Made by a program: the position numbers and the translations under genes
Shown: in pieces, positions 52,395-60,702 of the stretch
How the letters are laid out: each line of letters opens with the position of its first letter
Numbering within the stretch: the first letter of the stretch is position 1
NCBI RefSeq assembly: GCF_046237605.1
Contig: NZ_CP143542.1
Span: 1,116,001-1,180,000, forward strand
Direction: 5' to 3'
DNA from: Paraperibacillus marinus
GTDB taxonomy: Bacteria; Bacillota; Bacilli; Bacillales; DSM-1321
Length of the DNA: 64,000 nucleotides
Notes under the pieces: generated by a model
Databases searched by the model: none
What the model was told of the DNA's origin: nothing
What the model saw: only the letters and a program-made list of their open reading frames with translations

Positions 52395-52685
52395 ATGTTA
52401 AGATTAGATCTTCAGTTCTTCGCTTCCAAAAAGGGAGTAGGTTCTACAAAGAACGGCCGTGACTCTATCTCTAAGCGCCTTGGCGCAAAGAGTGCTGACG
52501 GTGAATTCGTTTCTGGCGGTTCCATTCTTTACCGTCAACGCGGAACTAAAATTTACCCGGGACAAAACGTTGGGCGCGGCGGGGATGACACTCTATTCGC
52601 GAAAGTAGACGGCGTGGTTCGTTTCGAACGCCTTGGCCGTGACCGCAAACAAGTTAGTGTATATCCAGTTGCTCAAGAAGCTTAA
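52395..52685 (+). CDS. rpmA: 50S ribosomal protein L27 with Prp-cleaved N-terminal extension
   Basis: This 96-residue protein of the peptidyl-transferase region begins MLRLDLQFFA, the extension removed by Prp, then SKKGVGSTKNGRDS, the mature N-terminus that reaches the P-site. ATG at 52395 follows AGGAGGTGG. A terminator follows directly. Confidence 0.98.
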   Translation: MLRLDLQFFASKKGVGSTKNGRDSISKRLGAKSADGEFVSGGSILYRQRGTKIYPGQNVGRGGDDTLFAKVDGVVRFERLGRDRKQVSVYPVAQEA

Positions 52686-52697
52686 TTAACGCATCTT

Positions 52698-52736
52698 AGA
52701 AAACTCTAACCTCTTGGTTGGAGTTTTCTTTTTTTC
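52698..52736 (+). terminator. Terminator of the rplU-prp-rpmA operon
   Basis: AAAACTCTAACC and GGTTGGAGTTTT pair around TCTT and are followed by a long T run. Confidence 0.92.
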
Positions 52737-52833
52737 GGCTTGAATTCTGTTATACTTAGAGGAACCGGTCTGTCCCGGCAAACAAATGGACCAGGGGGAC
52801 AGTCTCAATAAAGCAGTTACGGGAGTCTATCAG

Positions 52834-53370
52834 ATGGAAAAAGAATGGAATGTAAGTGAAGTCATGAGGCATGCGCGCCATGACTGGCTGAATAGAATCA
52901 TGCTGATCAAGGGCAATTTAGACTTAAACAAGATAGATGGCGCAAAGTCGGTCATTGATCAGATCATAAGTGAATCCCAAAATGAAGCGATGCTCGGAAA
53001 CCTGCATATGCCTTTATTTTCTGAGCTCATGCTGACAGGGAACTGGAACAGCCATCCCTTCAAGCTGGAATATGAGGTGCTCGAGGCGGATGGCCCATGT
53101 CCGGATTTTGATGGTCCGGCAGCCGCCTGGACAAGGAAGTTCTTTGAAGAACTGAAGTCGGACCTGGAACCGTTCAGCGAGAATAATCTGACAGTGTCCA
53201 TTTATAAGGCAGATAAAAATATACGGTTTCTCTATGAGCTGCAGGGTAATATAACATCAGTAGAAAAGCTGGGGAAATTCATCGAGCGAACCAGGATGAC
53301 CGGAGTCGAGGCAATCCTCCTGAAGATAGGCAGAAAAGAGCTTGCCATCGAACTTAAGGGATCTCTTTGA
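52834..53370 (+). CDS. spo0B: Sporulation initiation phosphotransferase Spo0B
   Basis: Spo0B passes phosphate from Spo0F to Spo0A in the phosphorelay that starts sporulation. The 178-residue product has RHARHDWLNRIMLIKGNLDL, the four-helix-bundle segment with the phosphorylated histidine (His15 of this start), then a degenerate histidine-kinase-like C-terminal domain. ATG at 52834 has GGGAG eight bases upstream. An in-frame ATG at 52786 would place the histidine at residue 31, nearer to the B. subtilis position (30), but has no ribosome site and lies in an inverted repeat. Either start is possible. Confidence 0.85.
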   Translation: MEKEWNVSEVMRHARHDWLNRIMLIKGNLDLNKIDGAKSVIDQIISESQNEAMLGNLHMPLFSELMLTGNWNSHPFKLEYEVLEADGPCPDFDGPAAAWTRKFFEELKSDLEPFSENNLTVSIYKADKNIRFLYELQGNITSVEKLGKFIERTRMTGVEAILLKIGRKELAIELKGSL

Positions 53371-53429
53371 GATCATAAATGAACAAAATCAGCAGTGAAT
53401 ATACATACTTTTAAAAAGGAAGTGATGGA

Positions 53430-54728
53430 ATGTTTGTCGATCAGGTCAAGGTATATGTAAAAGGCGGAGACGGGGGAAACGGGCTGGTGGCCTACCGCCG
53501 CGAGAAGTATGTTCCTAAAGGAGGACCGGCCGGCGGAGACGGAGGCAACGGTGCCAATGTGATTTTTGAAGTCGAAGAAGGTCTCAGAACCCTTATGGAT
53601 TTCCGGTATCAGCGCCATTTTAAAGCGCCGCGCGGAGAGCACGGAATGTCTAAGAACATGCATGGACGGAATGCGGAGGATATGATAGTCAAGGTCCCGC
53701 CGGGCACTGTCATCATGGATGAAGATACCAAGGAAGTCATTGCCGATCTAACCGAGCACGGCCAGCGGGCTGTCATCGCGAAAGGCGGACGCGGGGGCCG
53801 CGGCAACAGCCGCTTCGCCACAGCGGCAAATCCAGCACCGGAGATCTCCGAAAACGGCGAACCGGGCCAGGAACGCTATATCGTCATGGAGCTTAAGCTG
53901 CTTGCAGATGTGGGGCTGGTCGGATTCCCGAGTGTTGGAAAGTCGACACTCCTCTCAGTGGTTTCTTCAGCAAAGCCTAAGATCGCTGAATATCACTTCA
54001 CTACCATTGCGCCGAATCTCGGAGTTGTCGAAACAGAAGACAGCCGCAGCTTCGTCATGGCTGACCTTCCAGGGCTCATAGAGGGAGCTTCTGAAGGGGT
54101 GGGCCTTGGCCATCAGTTCCTCAGGCACATTGAGAGGACGAGGGTTATCGTCCATGTGATTGACATGTCAGGGCTTGAGGGCCGTGATCCTTATGATGAT
54201 TATCTGACCATCAACAAAGAGCTTAAGGAATATAACCTGAGGCTCACTGAAAGGCCGCAGATTATTGCAGCCAATAAAATGGATATGCCCGATTCAGAAG
54301 AGAACCTGAAGGCCTTCATGGAAAAGGCAGGAAGCGGTCTGACCATCTTCCCAATCTCAACCATTACCCGCGAAGGAATACGCGACCTGTTATTTGAAGT
54401 CGCAGACAGGCTTGAGACCACACCTGAATTCCCGCTTCAGCATGAAGATGAAGTCGAAGAAGAAGGTGCAGTCAACCGGGTTATGTACAAGCATGCTACG
54501 CCGGATAAAGACTTTGTCATTTCCCGTGATCCTGATGGAACATTCGTGATTTCAGGCTTCAATATCGAAAAGCTGTTCAAGATGACCAACTTTAACCGGG
54601 ATGAATCAATCAAGCGTTTTGCAAGGCAGCTCCGCGGCATGGGCGTGGATGATGCCCTGCGTGAAAAGGGTGCTGAAAACGGTGATATCATCAGGCTGCT
54701 TGATTACGAATTTGAATTTATCGAATAG
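53430..54728 (+). CDS. obgE: GTPase Obg (ObgE)
   Basis: Obg is an essential GTPase that acts in 50S assembly and stress control; in Bacillus it is tied to Spo0A and sigma-B activation. The 432-residue product has the glycine-rich Obg domain (GDGGNGLVAYRREKYVPKGGP), the G domain (GFPSVGKSTLL, DLPGLIEGAS, NKMD) and the C-terminal OCT domain. AGGAAGTGA precedes the ATG. The spo0B-obg pair is conserved in B. subtilis. Confidence 0.97.
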   Translation: MFVDQVKVYVKGGDGGNGLVAYRREKYVPKGGPAGGDGGNGANVIFEVEEGLRTLMDFRYQRHFKAPRGEHGMSKNMHGRNAEDMIVKVPPGTVIMDEDTKEVIADLTEHGQRAVIAKGGRGGRGNSRFATAANPAPEISENGEPGQERYIVMELKLLADVGLVGFPSVGKSTLLSVVSSAKPKIAEYHFTTIAPNLGVVETEDSRSFVMADLPGLIEGASEGVGLGHQFLRHIERTRVIVHVIDMSGLEGRDPYDDYLTINKELKEYNLRLTERPQIIAANKMDMPDSEENLKAFMEKAGSGLTIFPISTITREGIRDLLFEVADRLETTPEFPLQHEDEVEEEGAVNRVMYKHATPDKDFVISRDPDGTFVISGFNIEKLFKMTNFNRDESIKRFARQLRGMGVDDALREKGAENGDIIRLLDYEFEFIE

Positions 54729-54776
54729 GCGCCAGCCGGCTGTGAACGAAGCCGGGCTGCGGTTTGGGGGGCTGGC

Positions 54777-55226
54777 ATGAGCAAGACTGATAAAAGATTT
54801 TATTTAGTGCGGGAGGATGTCCTTCCTGAGGCAATGCAGAAAACTCTGGATGCAAAAGAGCTCCTGGACCGGGGGAAAGCAGAATCGGTGCTGGAGGCTG
54901 TCCAGGCTGCCGACATCAGCCGGAGTGCTTTTTATAAATACAGAGATACTGTTTTTCCTTTCCATACCATCGTCAAGGAAAGGATCATCTCGCTTTTTTT
55001 CCACCTGGAGGACCGGTCGGGCACTTTATCCCAGCTGCTCGCGGTAGTGGCGGCGGCCGGCTGCAACGTGCTGACCATCCACCAGACAATCCCGCTCCAG
55101 AGCAGGGCAAATGTCACGCTGTCCCTCAATACCAATGGCATGCATTCGGATATTGAATATTTGCTGTCACAGCTCAGGAAGCTGGAATTTGTAGAAAAAG
55201 TAGAAGTCCTGGGAACAGGTGCTTGA
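54777..55226 (+). CDS. pheB: ACT domain protein PheB
   Basis: The 149-residue product has an N-terminal helical, HTH-like part (VLEAVQAADISRSAFYKYRDT) and a C-terminal ACT domain (RIISLFFHLEDRSGTLSQLLA). It lies before pheA as in B. subtilis. No catalytic residues are seen; a regulatory role in phenylalanine synthesis is inferred. GGGGGG precedes the ATG. Confidence 0.9.
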   Translation: MSKTDKRFYLVREDVLPEAMQKTLDAKELLDRGKAESVLEAVQAADISRSAFYKYRDTVFPFHTIVKERIISLFFHLEDRSGTLSQLLAVVAAAGCNVLTIHQTIPLQSRANVTLSLNTNGMHSDIEYLLSQLRKLEFVEKVEVLGTGA

Positions 55227-55343
55227 AGAGGGTGTGCTGGCTTCGGCCGGCACACCCTTTTTGGATGGAATGGAGTCAGCGGTTGAAAAAATCTGAAAAA
55301 TGGACTAAGATTAACAGTAATTTTTCATGGATAAGGGGAGATC

Positions 55344-56231
55344 ATGTTGGGTTATACAATCGCATTTCTGGGGCCAAAAGCAACGTTTACAGACCTCGCA
55401 GCAGCAAAGCTGTTTCCCGGGGGTGCAAGAATCCCTCTTCTGACCATACCGGAGTGCCTGGATGCCGTTTGGGAGGAAGAAGCTGACATTGCTCTGATTC
55501 CGATAGAAAATACATTGGAAGGCTCCGTCAACATCACGCTTGACTATCTCGTTCATGAGGTAAACCTCCCGATACGCGGTGAGGTTACAGCCCCGATCAG
55601 CCAGCATTTCATGATCCATCCTGGCAATAAGGATGACTCGGGAAGTCTTGATGCCATTTATTCGCACTCCCACGCGATTGCCCAGTGCCACAGATTCCTG
55701 CATAAAGAACTAAAAGGAATTCCCTGTGAAACGGTGACTTCCACTGCTGCAGCAGCTAAATATGTGGCGGAGCATCCGGAGCTTAAGATAGCGGCAATCG
55801 CAAATGAACTGGCAGCCAGGGAATATGGCCTCGAAATCATTCAGAGGGATATCCATGATTTTGCCCATAATCATACCCGATTCATTGCTGTAGCAAAAAA
55901 AGAAATCAGCTTTAAGGGACAACTTGCAGCGATGAAGGGAACGAAAACGACCTTGATGGTAACCCTCCCGGCAGATCAGCCAGGGGCGCTTCACCAGGTT
56001 CTTTCCGCATTTTCCTGGAGGCGGCTCAATTTATCAAAGATTGAATCCCGTCCCATGAAGACAGGCCTCGGCAATTATTTCTTCATCATTGATATCAATA
56101 TGGAGATGGACGAAGTCCTCATTCCGGGTGCTATGGCGGAGCTTGAGGCACTTGGCTGCAGTGTGAAGACGCTGGGCAGTTACCCGAGCTTTTTGATTAC
56201 CGGTACAACGGAGGCGGCTGCAAGAGGGTAA
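55344..56231 (+). CDS. pheA: Prephenate dehydratase
   Basis: PheA converts prephenate to phenylpyruvate for phenylalanine synthesis. The 295-residue product has the dehydratase domain (FLGPKATFTDLAA, IPIENTLEGSVN, and the catalytic NHTRF) and a C-terminal ACT domain with ESRP (LSKIESRPMKTGLG), the phenylalanine feedback site. AAGGGGAG precedes the ATG. A bidirectional terminator separates it from the convergent niaR. Confidence 0.96.
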   Translation: MLGYTIAFLGPKATFTDLAAAKLFPGGARIPLLTIPECLDAVWEEEADIALIPIENTLEGSVNITLDYLVHEVNLPIRGEVTAPISQHFMIHPGNKDDSGSLDAIYSHSHAIAQCHRFLHKELKGIPCETVTSTAAAAKYVAEHPELKIAAIANELAAREYGLEIIQRDIHDFAHNHTRFIAVAKKEISFKGQLAAMKGTKTTLMVTLPADQPGALHQVLSAFSWRRLNLSKIESRPMKTGLGNYFFIIDINMEMDEVLIPGAMAELEALGCSVKTLGSYPSFLITGTTEAAARG

Positions 56232-56262
56232 ATCGGCTGTGGTATTTTTTCTGCCTAATAAT

Positions 56263-56292
56263 AAAGGAGATGAGCCGGCTCATCTCCTTTTG
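56263..56292. terminator. Bidirectional terminator between pheA and niaR
   Basis: AAAGGAGATGAGCC and GGCTCATCTCCTTT form a perfect palindrome with A and T runs outside, serving both convergent genes. Confidence 0.85.
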
Positions 56293-56829
56293 TTATTCAA
56301 CCAGGTATCCTGCCTTCCTTAAGGCAGCTTCTGCCTTATCGAGTATATCAGCATTTGCGGCGGTGATGGTGTGCAAATGGATGCCGCCCGTCAATTCCGA
56401 GAGGTAAACAGCACGGGTTTCCTTGATTTTTTGCACGAATCCGTCGACTTCATTGCGGTTGGATACCATGATGGAGGCTGTAAGGTCGCCATATACAGGA
56501 TGTTCAATTTTCACATCCTTGACGGTGGCGCCAAGATCCACGAGCATGTAAAGTTCATCTTTTGCTTCTTCCGGTTCATGCTGGCAGGCTATAATCCGCT
56601 CTGAAACCTGAGGGGAAGCAGGGGAGCTGAAGTACAGATAGCCCTGACTGGTGGCGATGATCGGTTCGTTCCGCGCCTTCAGGAGGGTGATATCCCCTAC
56701 AATGATCTGCCGGCTGACATTCGCGAGCCTTGCCAATTCGGAGCCGGTTATGGGATTCGGGCTTTCTTTCAATAACTGAAGCAGCCTGGTCCGCCTGTTT
56801 TCCCCAAACAGCTTTTTCTCTTCTTTCAT
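56293..56829 (-). CDS. niaR: Transcriptional repressor of NAD biosynthesis NiaR (YrxA)
   Basis: NiaR represses NAD synthesis and niacin uptake genes when nicotinic acid is plentiful. The 178-residue product has an N-terminal winged helix (ITGSELARLANVSRQIIVGDITLL) and a C-terminal 3H domain with the conserved histidines (IEHPVYGDLTA, GGIHLHTI) that bind metal and ligand. AAGGAGGG precedes the ATG. It lies downstream of nifS in one operon, divergent from nadBCA. Confidence 0.95.
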   Translation of the reverse strand: MKEEKKLFGENRRTRLLQLLKESPNPITGSELARLANVSRQIIVGDITLLKARNEPIIATSQGYLYFSSPASPQVSERIIACQHEPEEAKDELYMLVDLGATVKDVKIEHPVYGDLTASIMVSNRNEVDGFVQKIKETRAVYLSELTGGIHLHTITAANADILDKAEAALRKAGYLVE

Positions 56830-56868
56830 CTTCGGCCCTCCTTGGTTTTTTTGTATGAATCCATTCTA

Positions 56869-58020
56869 TCACAGCTTCCCTGATATGATAATCTCCTGCT
56901 GAAGCCTGCTTGCCGTATCAATGAGAGCTTCCGAGACTGCCCTGATATCCGGGCTAAGGGTATCCCGCCCGAAGGAGATCCGGATGAGCTCCCGTGCCAT
57001 GCTGTCCGTCCGCCCGAGGGCCTTCATGGTTTTAGAAGGCTTCTGGCTGCCGATCTGGCAGGCGCTTCCAGTCGAGATGGCAAAGCCCTTTCTGTTTAGT
57101 TCAAGCATCATATACTGCCCCTGTATCCCGGGAAAAGCCAGCCCGACTATGTAAGGAGCCTGCCTGGCAGACTGGAATACCTCGAAATCTATTCCTCCCT
57201 GGTGCAATTCAGAAATAAACTGTTCCCGCAGGCTTTTGAAGGTTTCGAGCTGCTGATCCCGCGCCGCCATAGCCTTTTTTGCTGCCGTGATGAATGACGC
57301 TATCGCAGGAACATTGACCGTTCCCTGCCTGTAGCCGAATTCGTGCTCCCCCTGTGTCAGGGGGGCAGGAAGGGTGCGGGGGAATATCAATGCTCCAATC
57401 CCTTTTGGCCCGTAAATCTTATGGGCGGAAATAGACAGGCTGTCAGCGGCTGATACAGCATCCGTCAGGTCGAGTTTTCCAAAGCTCTGCACGGCATCGA
57501 CATGCAGGGGAGCGGAATGACTCCCCATCAGCCGCCGCAGCTCAGCCAGCGGCTGGATGCAGCCGATTTCAGGGTTCACATGCTGTATGGTTATGAGGGC
57601 AATATCTTCCCTCTTCAGTAACTCCGTAAAATGTGCCGTATTTACCCTCCCACCTCTATCATGCTTTGTGTACAGCACTTTGTATCCTCTATCTTCCAAT
57701 GCGGTGAGTGTGCCGGCAATGGAGGAATGCTCGGTTCCGCTCGAAATGATCACCCGTTTTGAATTTGACTGTCCCTTAAGGAGGGTGTGGATGGCGAGGG
57801 AGTTGCTTTCTGAGCCGCCGCTTGTAAAGATGACCCTGTCAAATGAAGTGCCGATAAAAGCTGCAAGCTCCGTGCGGCATGCTTTGAGAAGGTTTTGGGC
57901 ACGCGTTCCTTCATCATGCAGGCTTGATGCGTTTCCAAAAAAGTTTCTTGATGCCTCACAATAGACTTTAAGCGCTTCGGCATCAAGTGGGGTTGTAGCA
58001 GCATAATCAAAATATCTCAT
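56869..58020 (-). CDS. nifS: Cysteine desulfurase NifS
   Basis: NifS supplies sulfur, in B. subtilis chiefly for the Fe-S cluster of NadA. The 383-residue PLP enzyme has the cofactor lysine in LSISAHKIYGPKGIGAL and the catalytic cysteine in STGSACQIGS. The start MRYFDYAATTPLD at 58020 has GAGGT seven bases upstream; an in-frame ATG at 58038 is less well placed. It is divergent from nadB, and niaR follows after 39 bases. Confidence 0.95.
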   Translation of the reverse strand: MRYFDYAATTPLDAEALKVYCEASRNFFGNASSLHDEGTRAQNLLKACRTELAAFIGTSFDRVIFTSGGSESNSLAIHTLLKGQSNSKRVIISSGTEHSSIAGTLTALEDRGYKVLYTKHDRGGRVNTAHFTELLKREDIALITIQHVNPEIGCIQPLAELRRLMGSHSAPLHVDAVQSFGKLDLTDAVSAADSLSISAHKIYGPKGIGALIFPRTLPAPLTQGEHEFGYRQGTVNVPAIASFITAAKKAMAARDQQLETFKSLREQFISELHQGGIDFEVFQSARQAPYIVGLAFPGIQGQYMMLELNRKGFAISTGSACQIGSQKPSKTMKALGRTDSMARELIRISFGRDTLSPDIRAVSEALIDTASRLQQEIIISGKL

Positions 58021-58131
58021 TTTCGTTACCTCGCCCATTTATCGTATTTTCAGACTGTAAAAAAACTCTTTTCTAAAAGTCTATTGTTTTATCAGTGCTG
58101 TGAGGAGCTTTTATTAAACCAGTTGATTGAA

Positions 58132-58201
58132 GCGGAAAGCGAGTACCTGCAGCGGAAATCAACTTTCTTTTCCAATAGCCACAATGTCTGCGAAAACAGC
58201 C
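58132..58201. repeat. Dispersed intergenic repeat, copy 1
   Basis: GCGGAAAGCG...GGAAATCAAC (58132-58163) is followed by CCAATAGCCACAATGTCTGCGAAAACAGCC (58172-58201, given here as two joined parts of a 30-base block). The second block recurs at 61902-61930 with two differences, and the first resembles the reverse of 46424-46458 in the insertion sequence. It is non-coding. Confidence 0.6.
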
Positions 58202-58245
58202 ATAAAAAAATCTCTTGTAAATAGTTTAATAATATGTAAACATAT

Positions 58246-58257
58246 GTGTCAAGACAC
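58246..58257. promoter_or_regulatory. Probable NiaR operator between nifS and nadB
   Basis: GTGTCAAGACAC is a 12-base palindrome 24 bases before the nadB start. On the minus strand it contains TTGACA, a perfect -35 for nifS, with an AT-rich -10 candidate about 16 bases further. Binding by NiaR would block nifS and probably nadB. The rest of the 260-base gap is the dispersed repeat and AT-rich sequence. Confidence 0.6.
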
Positions 58258-58280
58258 CTGTTATAACAGGAGGGCTGCAT

Positions 58281-59858
58281 ATGGAACATACTGACATAAT
58301 CATAATAGGAAGCGGTATCGCTGCAATGAGTACCGCTATTGAAGCTGCCGTACATAAAAATGTGATAATAATCACAAAGTCCAGGCAGGATGAAAGCAAT
58401 TCATTTCTCGCCCAGGGAGGAATTGCCGCAGTCACGGCTCCTGGCGATACAGTGGAAAAGCATGCAAAGGATACGATTGCGGCGGGCTGTGGATATAATA
58501 ACCTCCCACAGGTTTATGATTTGGTGGAAAGCGGACCGGCAGCCATAGAAAGGCTGATTGAATCCGGCCTTCAATTTGACAGAAATGAGAGTGGGCAGCT
58601 TTCCCTTGGACTTGAAGGGGCGCATTCTGAAAGAAGGATCCTTCATTGCTGCGGAGATTCTACAGGCAGGAAGATCATGGAGCATATGCTCACACGGGCG
58701 GAAGATGAGACCCGTATTACCATCATTGAAAATGAAACAGCTGTGGAGCTGCTGGTGAACAGGGCTGGGGAATGCATTGGCACAGTCTGCAAGACAGAAG
58801 AGGGGTCTGTAAAGACTTATTATGCGCAGCACGTGGTACTGGCTACAGGGGGGATGGGTGCCTTATTCCAGTTTACTTCCAATGCTCCGTCTGCCACCGG
58901 TACCGGACTTGCCATGGCCTTAAAAGCAGGAGCAGAACTTGTTGATATGGAATTCATCCAATTTCATCCCACCCTTTTATATGTGGACGGGAAAACACGG
59001 GGGCTGATATCCGAAGCTGTCCGCGGGGAAGGAGCAGTGCTGGTCACTGCAGCAGGCACGCCGATCATGGAGGGGATCCACCCGCTTGGAGACCTGGCAC
59101 CGAGGCATATAGTGGCACAGACCATTTTCAGCCATTTGGAAGCGGGTACAGCTGTTTATCTGGATATATCAGGCATTCCCGATTTCGGGAAAAAGTTTCC
59201 GGGGATAGCGGCGATATGCCGTACTGCAGGTGCAGAGCCTTCCCTGGGTAAACTTCCTGTTGCACCTGGCGCACATTTCCTTATGGGAGGAATCAAAACC
59301 GGCCCCGCCTGCATGACATCAGTGCCCTTTTTATATGCAGTGGGTGAAGCTGCGTGTACAGGGGTTCATGGAGCGAACCGCCTTGCCAGCAACTCGCTGC
59401 TTGAGGGACTTGTCTCAGGAACCAGGCTTGGCATCCATTTAGCGGAGGCAGGGTCCAGGAAATATGATACAGCTCCTGTCCCGCGAAGAACGGTTAATAA
59501 TGCTTTAAAGCTCCCGGAACAGCGGATGCTTAGGGAAATGATGATGAAGCATTGCGGAATTACAAGAGACCAATCCGGACTGGGGCTGCTATGCAGCTGG
59601 CTTGAGAGCTTTGATTTATATGAAGTGCTGCATGGGGATCTTTCAGGCCTGGGGCTGGAAGATAGTCTGGATGCCATGAACCTGGTTACAGCCTGGACGG
59701 CAGCCAGGGCAGCCCTGGCCCGGACAGAAAGCCGGGGAAGCCATTACAGGGAAGATTTTCCGGAAGAAAACACAGAGTGGGCAAAGGCTGCTCTCACATG
59801 GGACACCCGGCGGCTGCAGGTATTTTTAGAAGGGAGAGAGTATGTTGAACAAAATTAA
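58281..59858 (+). CDS. nadB: L-aspartate oxidase
   Basis: NadB oxidises L-aspartate to iminoaspartate, the first step of de novo NAD synthesis. The 525-residue flavoprotein has the FAD fold (IIIGSGIAAMSTAIEA), SFLAQGGIAAV, the substrate loop (FIQFHPTLL, EAVRGEGAVLV) and the second FAD motif (YAVGEAACTGVHGANRLASN). ACAGGAGGG precedes the ATG. It overlaps nadC by 17 bases. Confidence 0.97.
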   Translation: MEHTDIIIIGSGIAAMSTAIEAAVHKNVIIITKSRQDESNSFLAQGGIAAVTAPGDTVEKHAKDTIAAGCGYNNLPQVYDLVESGPAAIERLIESGLQFDRNESGQLSLGLEGAHSERRILHCCGDSTGRKIMEHMLTRAEDETRITIIENETAVELLVNRAGECIGTVCKTEEGSVKTYYAQHVVLATGGMGALFQFTSNAPSATGTGLAMALKAGAELVDMEFIQFHPTLLYVDGKTRGLISEAVRGEGAVLVTAAGTPIMEGIHPLGDLAPRHIVAQTIFSHLEAGTAVYLDISGIPDFGKKFPGIAAICRTAGAEPSLGKLPVAPGAHFLMGGIKTGPACMTSVPFLYAVGEAACTGVHGANRLASNSLLEGLVSGTRLGIHLAEAGSRKYDTAPVPRRTVNNALKLPEQRMLREMMMKHCGITRDQSGLGLLCSWLESFDLYEVLHGDLSGLGLEDSLDAMNLVTAWTAARAALARTESRGSHYREDFPEENTEWAKAALTWDTRRLQVFLEGREYVEQN

Positions 59859-60702
59859 ATTAAAGCAGATGCTGGAACAATTCTTCATAGAGGATATTGG
59901 GGAGCGCGATATCACAAGCGACTTGTTGTTCGATGCGGAGTCCAGCGGCGAAATCTCGTTTATTGCAAAAGCGGAGGGGATTTTTGCCGGGAGGGCAGTC
60001 ATTGAGGAAGGATTCCGGCTGATGGATAACGGGGCGGACATCAGTGTCTTTGTCAGGGACGGAGAGCGCATCGGGGCTGGGGAGGTACTGGCATCCGTCT
60101 ATGGGAATATGGGGTCACTCCTCAAGGGAGAAAGGGTCATTCTTAATCTAGTCCAGCGGATGAGCGGCATAGCCACCAATGCCAGGCGGGCTTCGGATAG
60201 GCTGGAGGGATCCGGGATCAAGATCTGTGACACAAGGAAAACGACCCCAGGGCTGCGGATGCTTGAAAAATACGCAGTTACATGTGGAGGTGCCTATAAT
60301 CACCGGATGGGATTATCAGATAGTGTCATGATCAAGGATAATCACATCTCATTTGCAGGATCGATTACAGCCGCTGTGGAGAAGATCAAGGAGAAGATCG
60401 GGCATACTGTCAAAATCGAAGTGGAGGCAGAATCCTACGAAGAAGTTGCCGAAGCTGTGGCTGCAGGAGCTGATATCATCATGCTCGACAATATGACTCC
60501 ACAATTAATGAAGGAATGTGCTGCCATAATCCCGCAGGATATCATCATTGAGGCTTCGGGGGGAATCACTCTTGATAATCTGGCAGATTACAGGGAAACC
60601 GGAGTGGATGTCATATCACTTGGGTATCTGACACACTCGGTACAGGCGCTGGATATCAGTGCCAAAGCAGGAGTGAATATAGTAAGGGAGAGCTATCAAT
60701 GA
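59842..60702 (+). CDS. nadC: Quinolinate phosphoribosyltransferase (nicotinate-nucleotide pyrophosphorylase)
   Basis: NadC joins quinolinate and PRPP to give nicotinate mononucleotide. The 286-residue product has EDIGERDITSDLLF, DTRKTTPGLRMLEKYAV and GGAYNHRMGLSD in the active site, and IEVEAES and MLDNMTP in the barrel. GGGAGAG precedes the ATG inside nadB. It overlaps nadA by four bases, so the three genes are coupled. Confidence 0.97.
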   Translation: MLNKIKLKQMLEQFFIEDIGERDITSDLLFDAESSGEISFIAKAEGIFAGRAVIEEGFRLMDNGADISVFVRDGERIGAGEVLASVYGNMGSLLKGERVILNLVQRMSGIATNARRASDRLEGSGIKICDTRKTTPGLRMLEKYAVTCGGAYNHRMGLSDSVMIKDNHISFAGSITAAVEKIKEKIGHTVKIEVEAESYEEVAEAVAAGADIIMLDNMTPQLMKECAAIIPQDIIIEASGGITLDNLADYRETGVDVISLGYLTHSVQALDISAKAGVNIVRESYQ

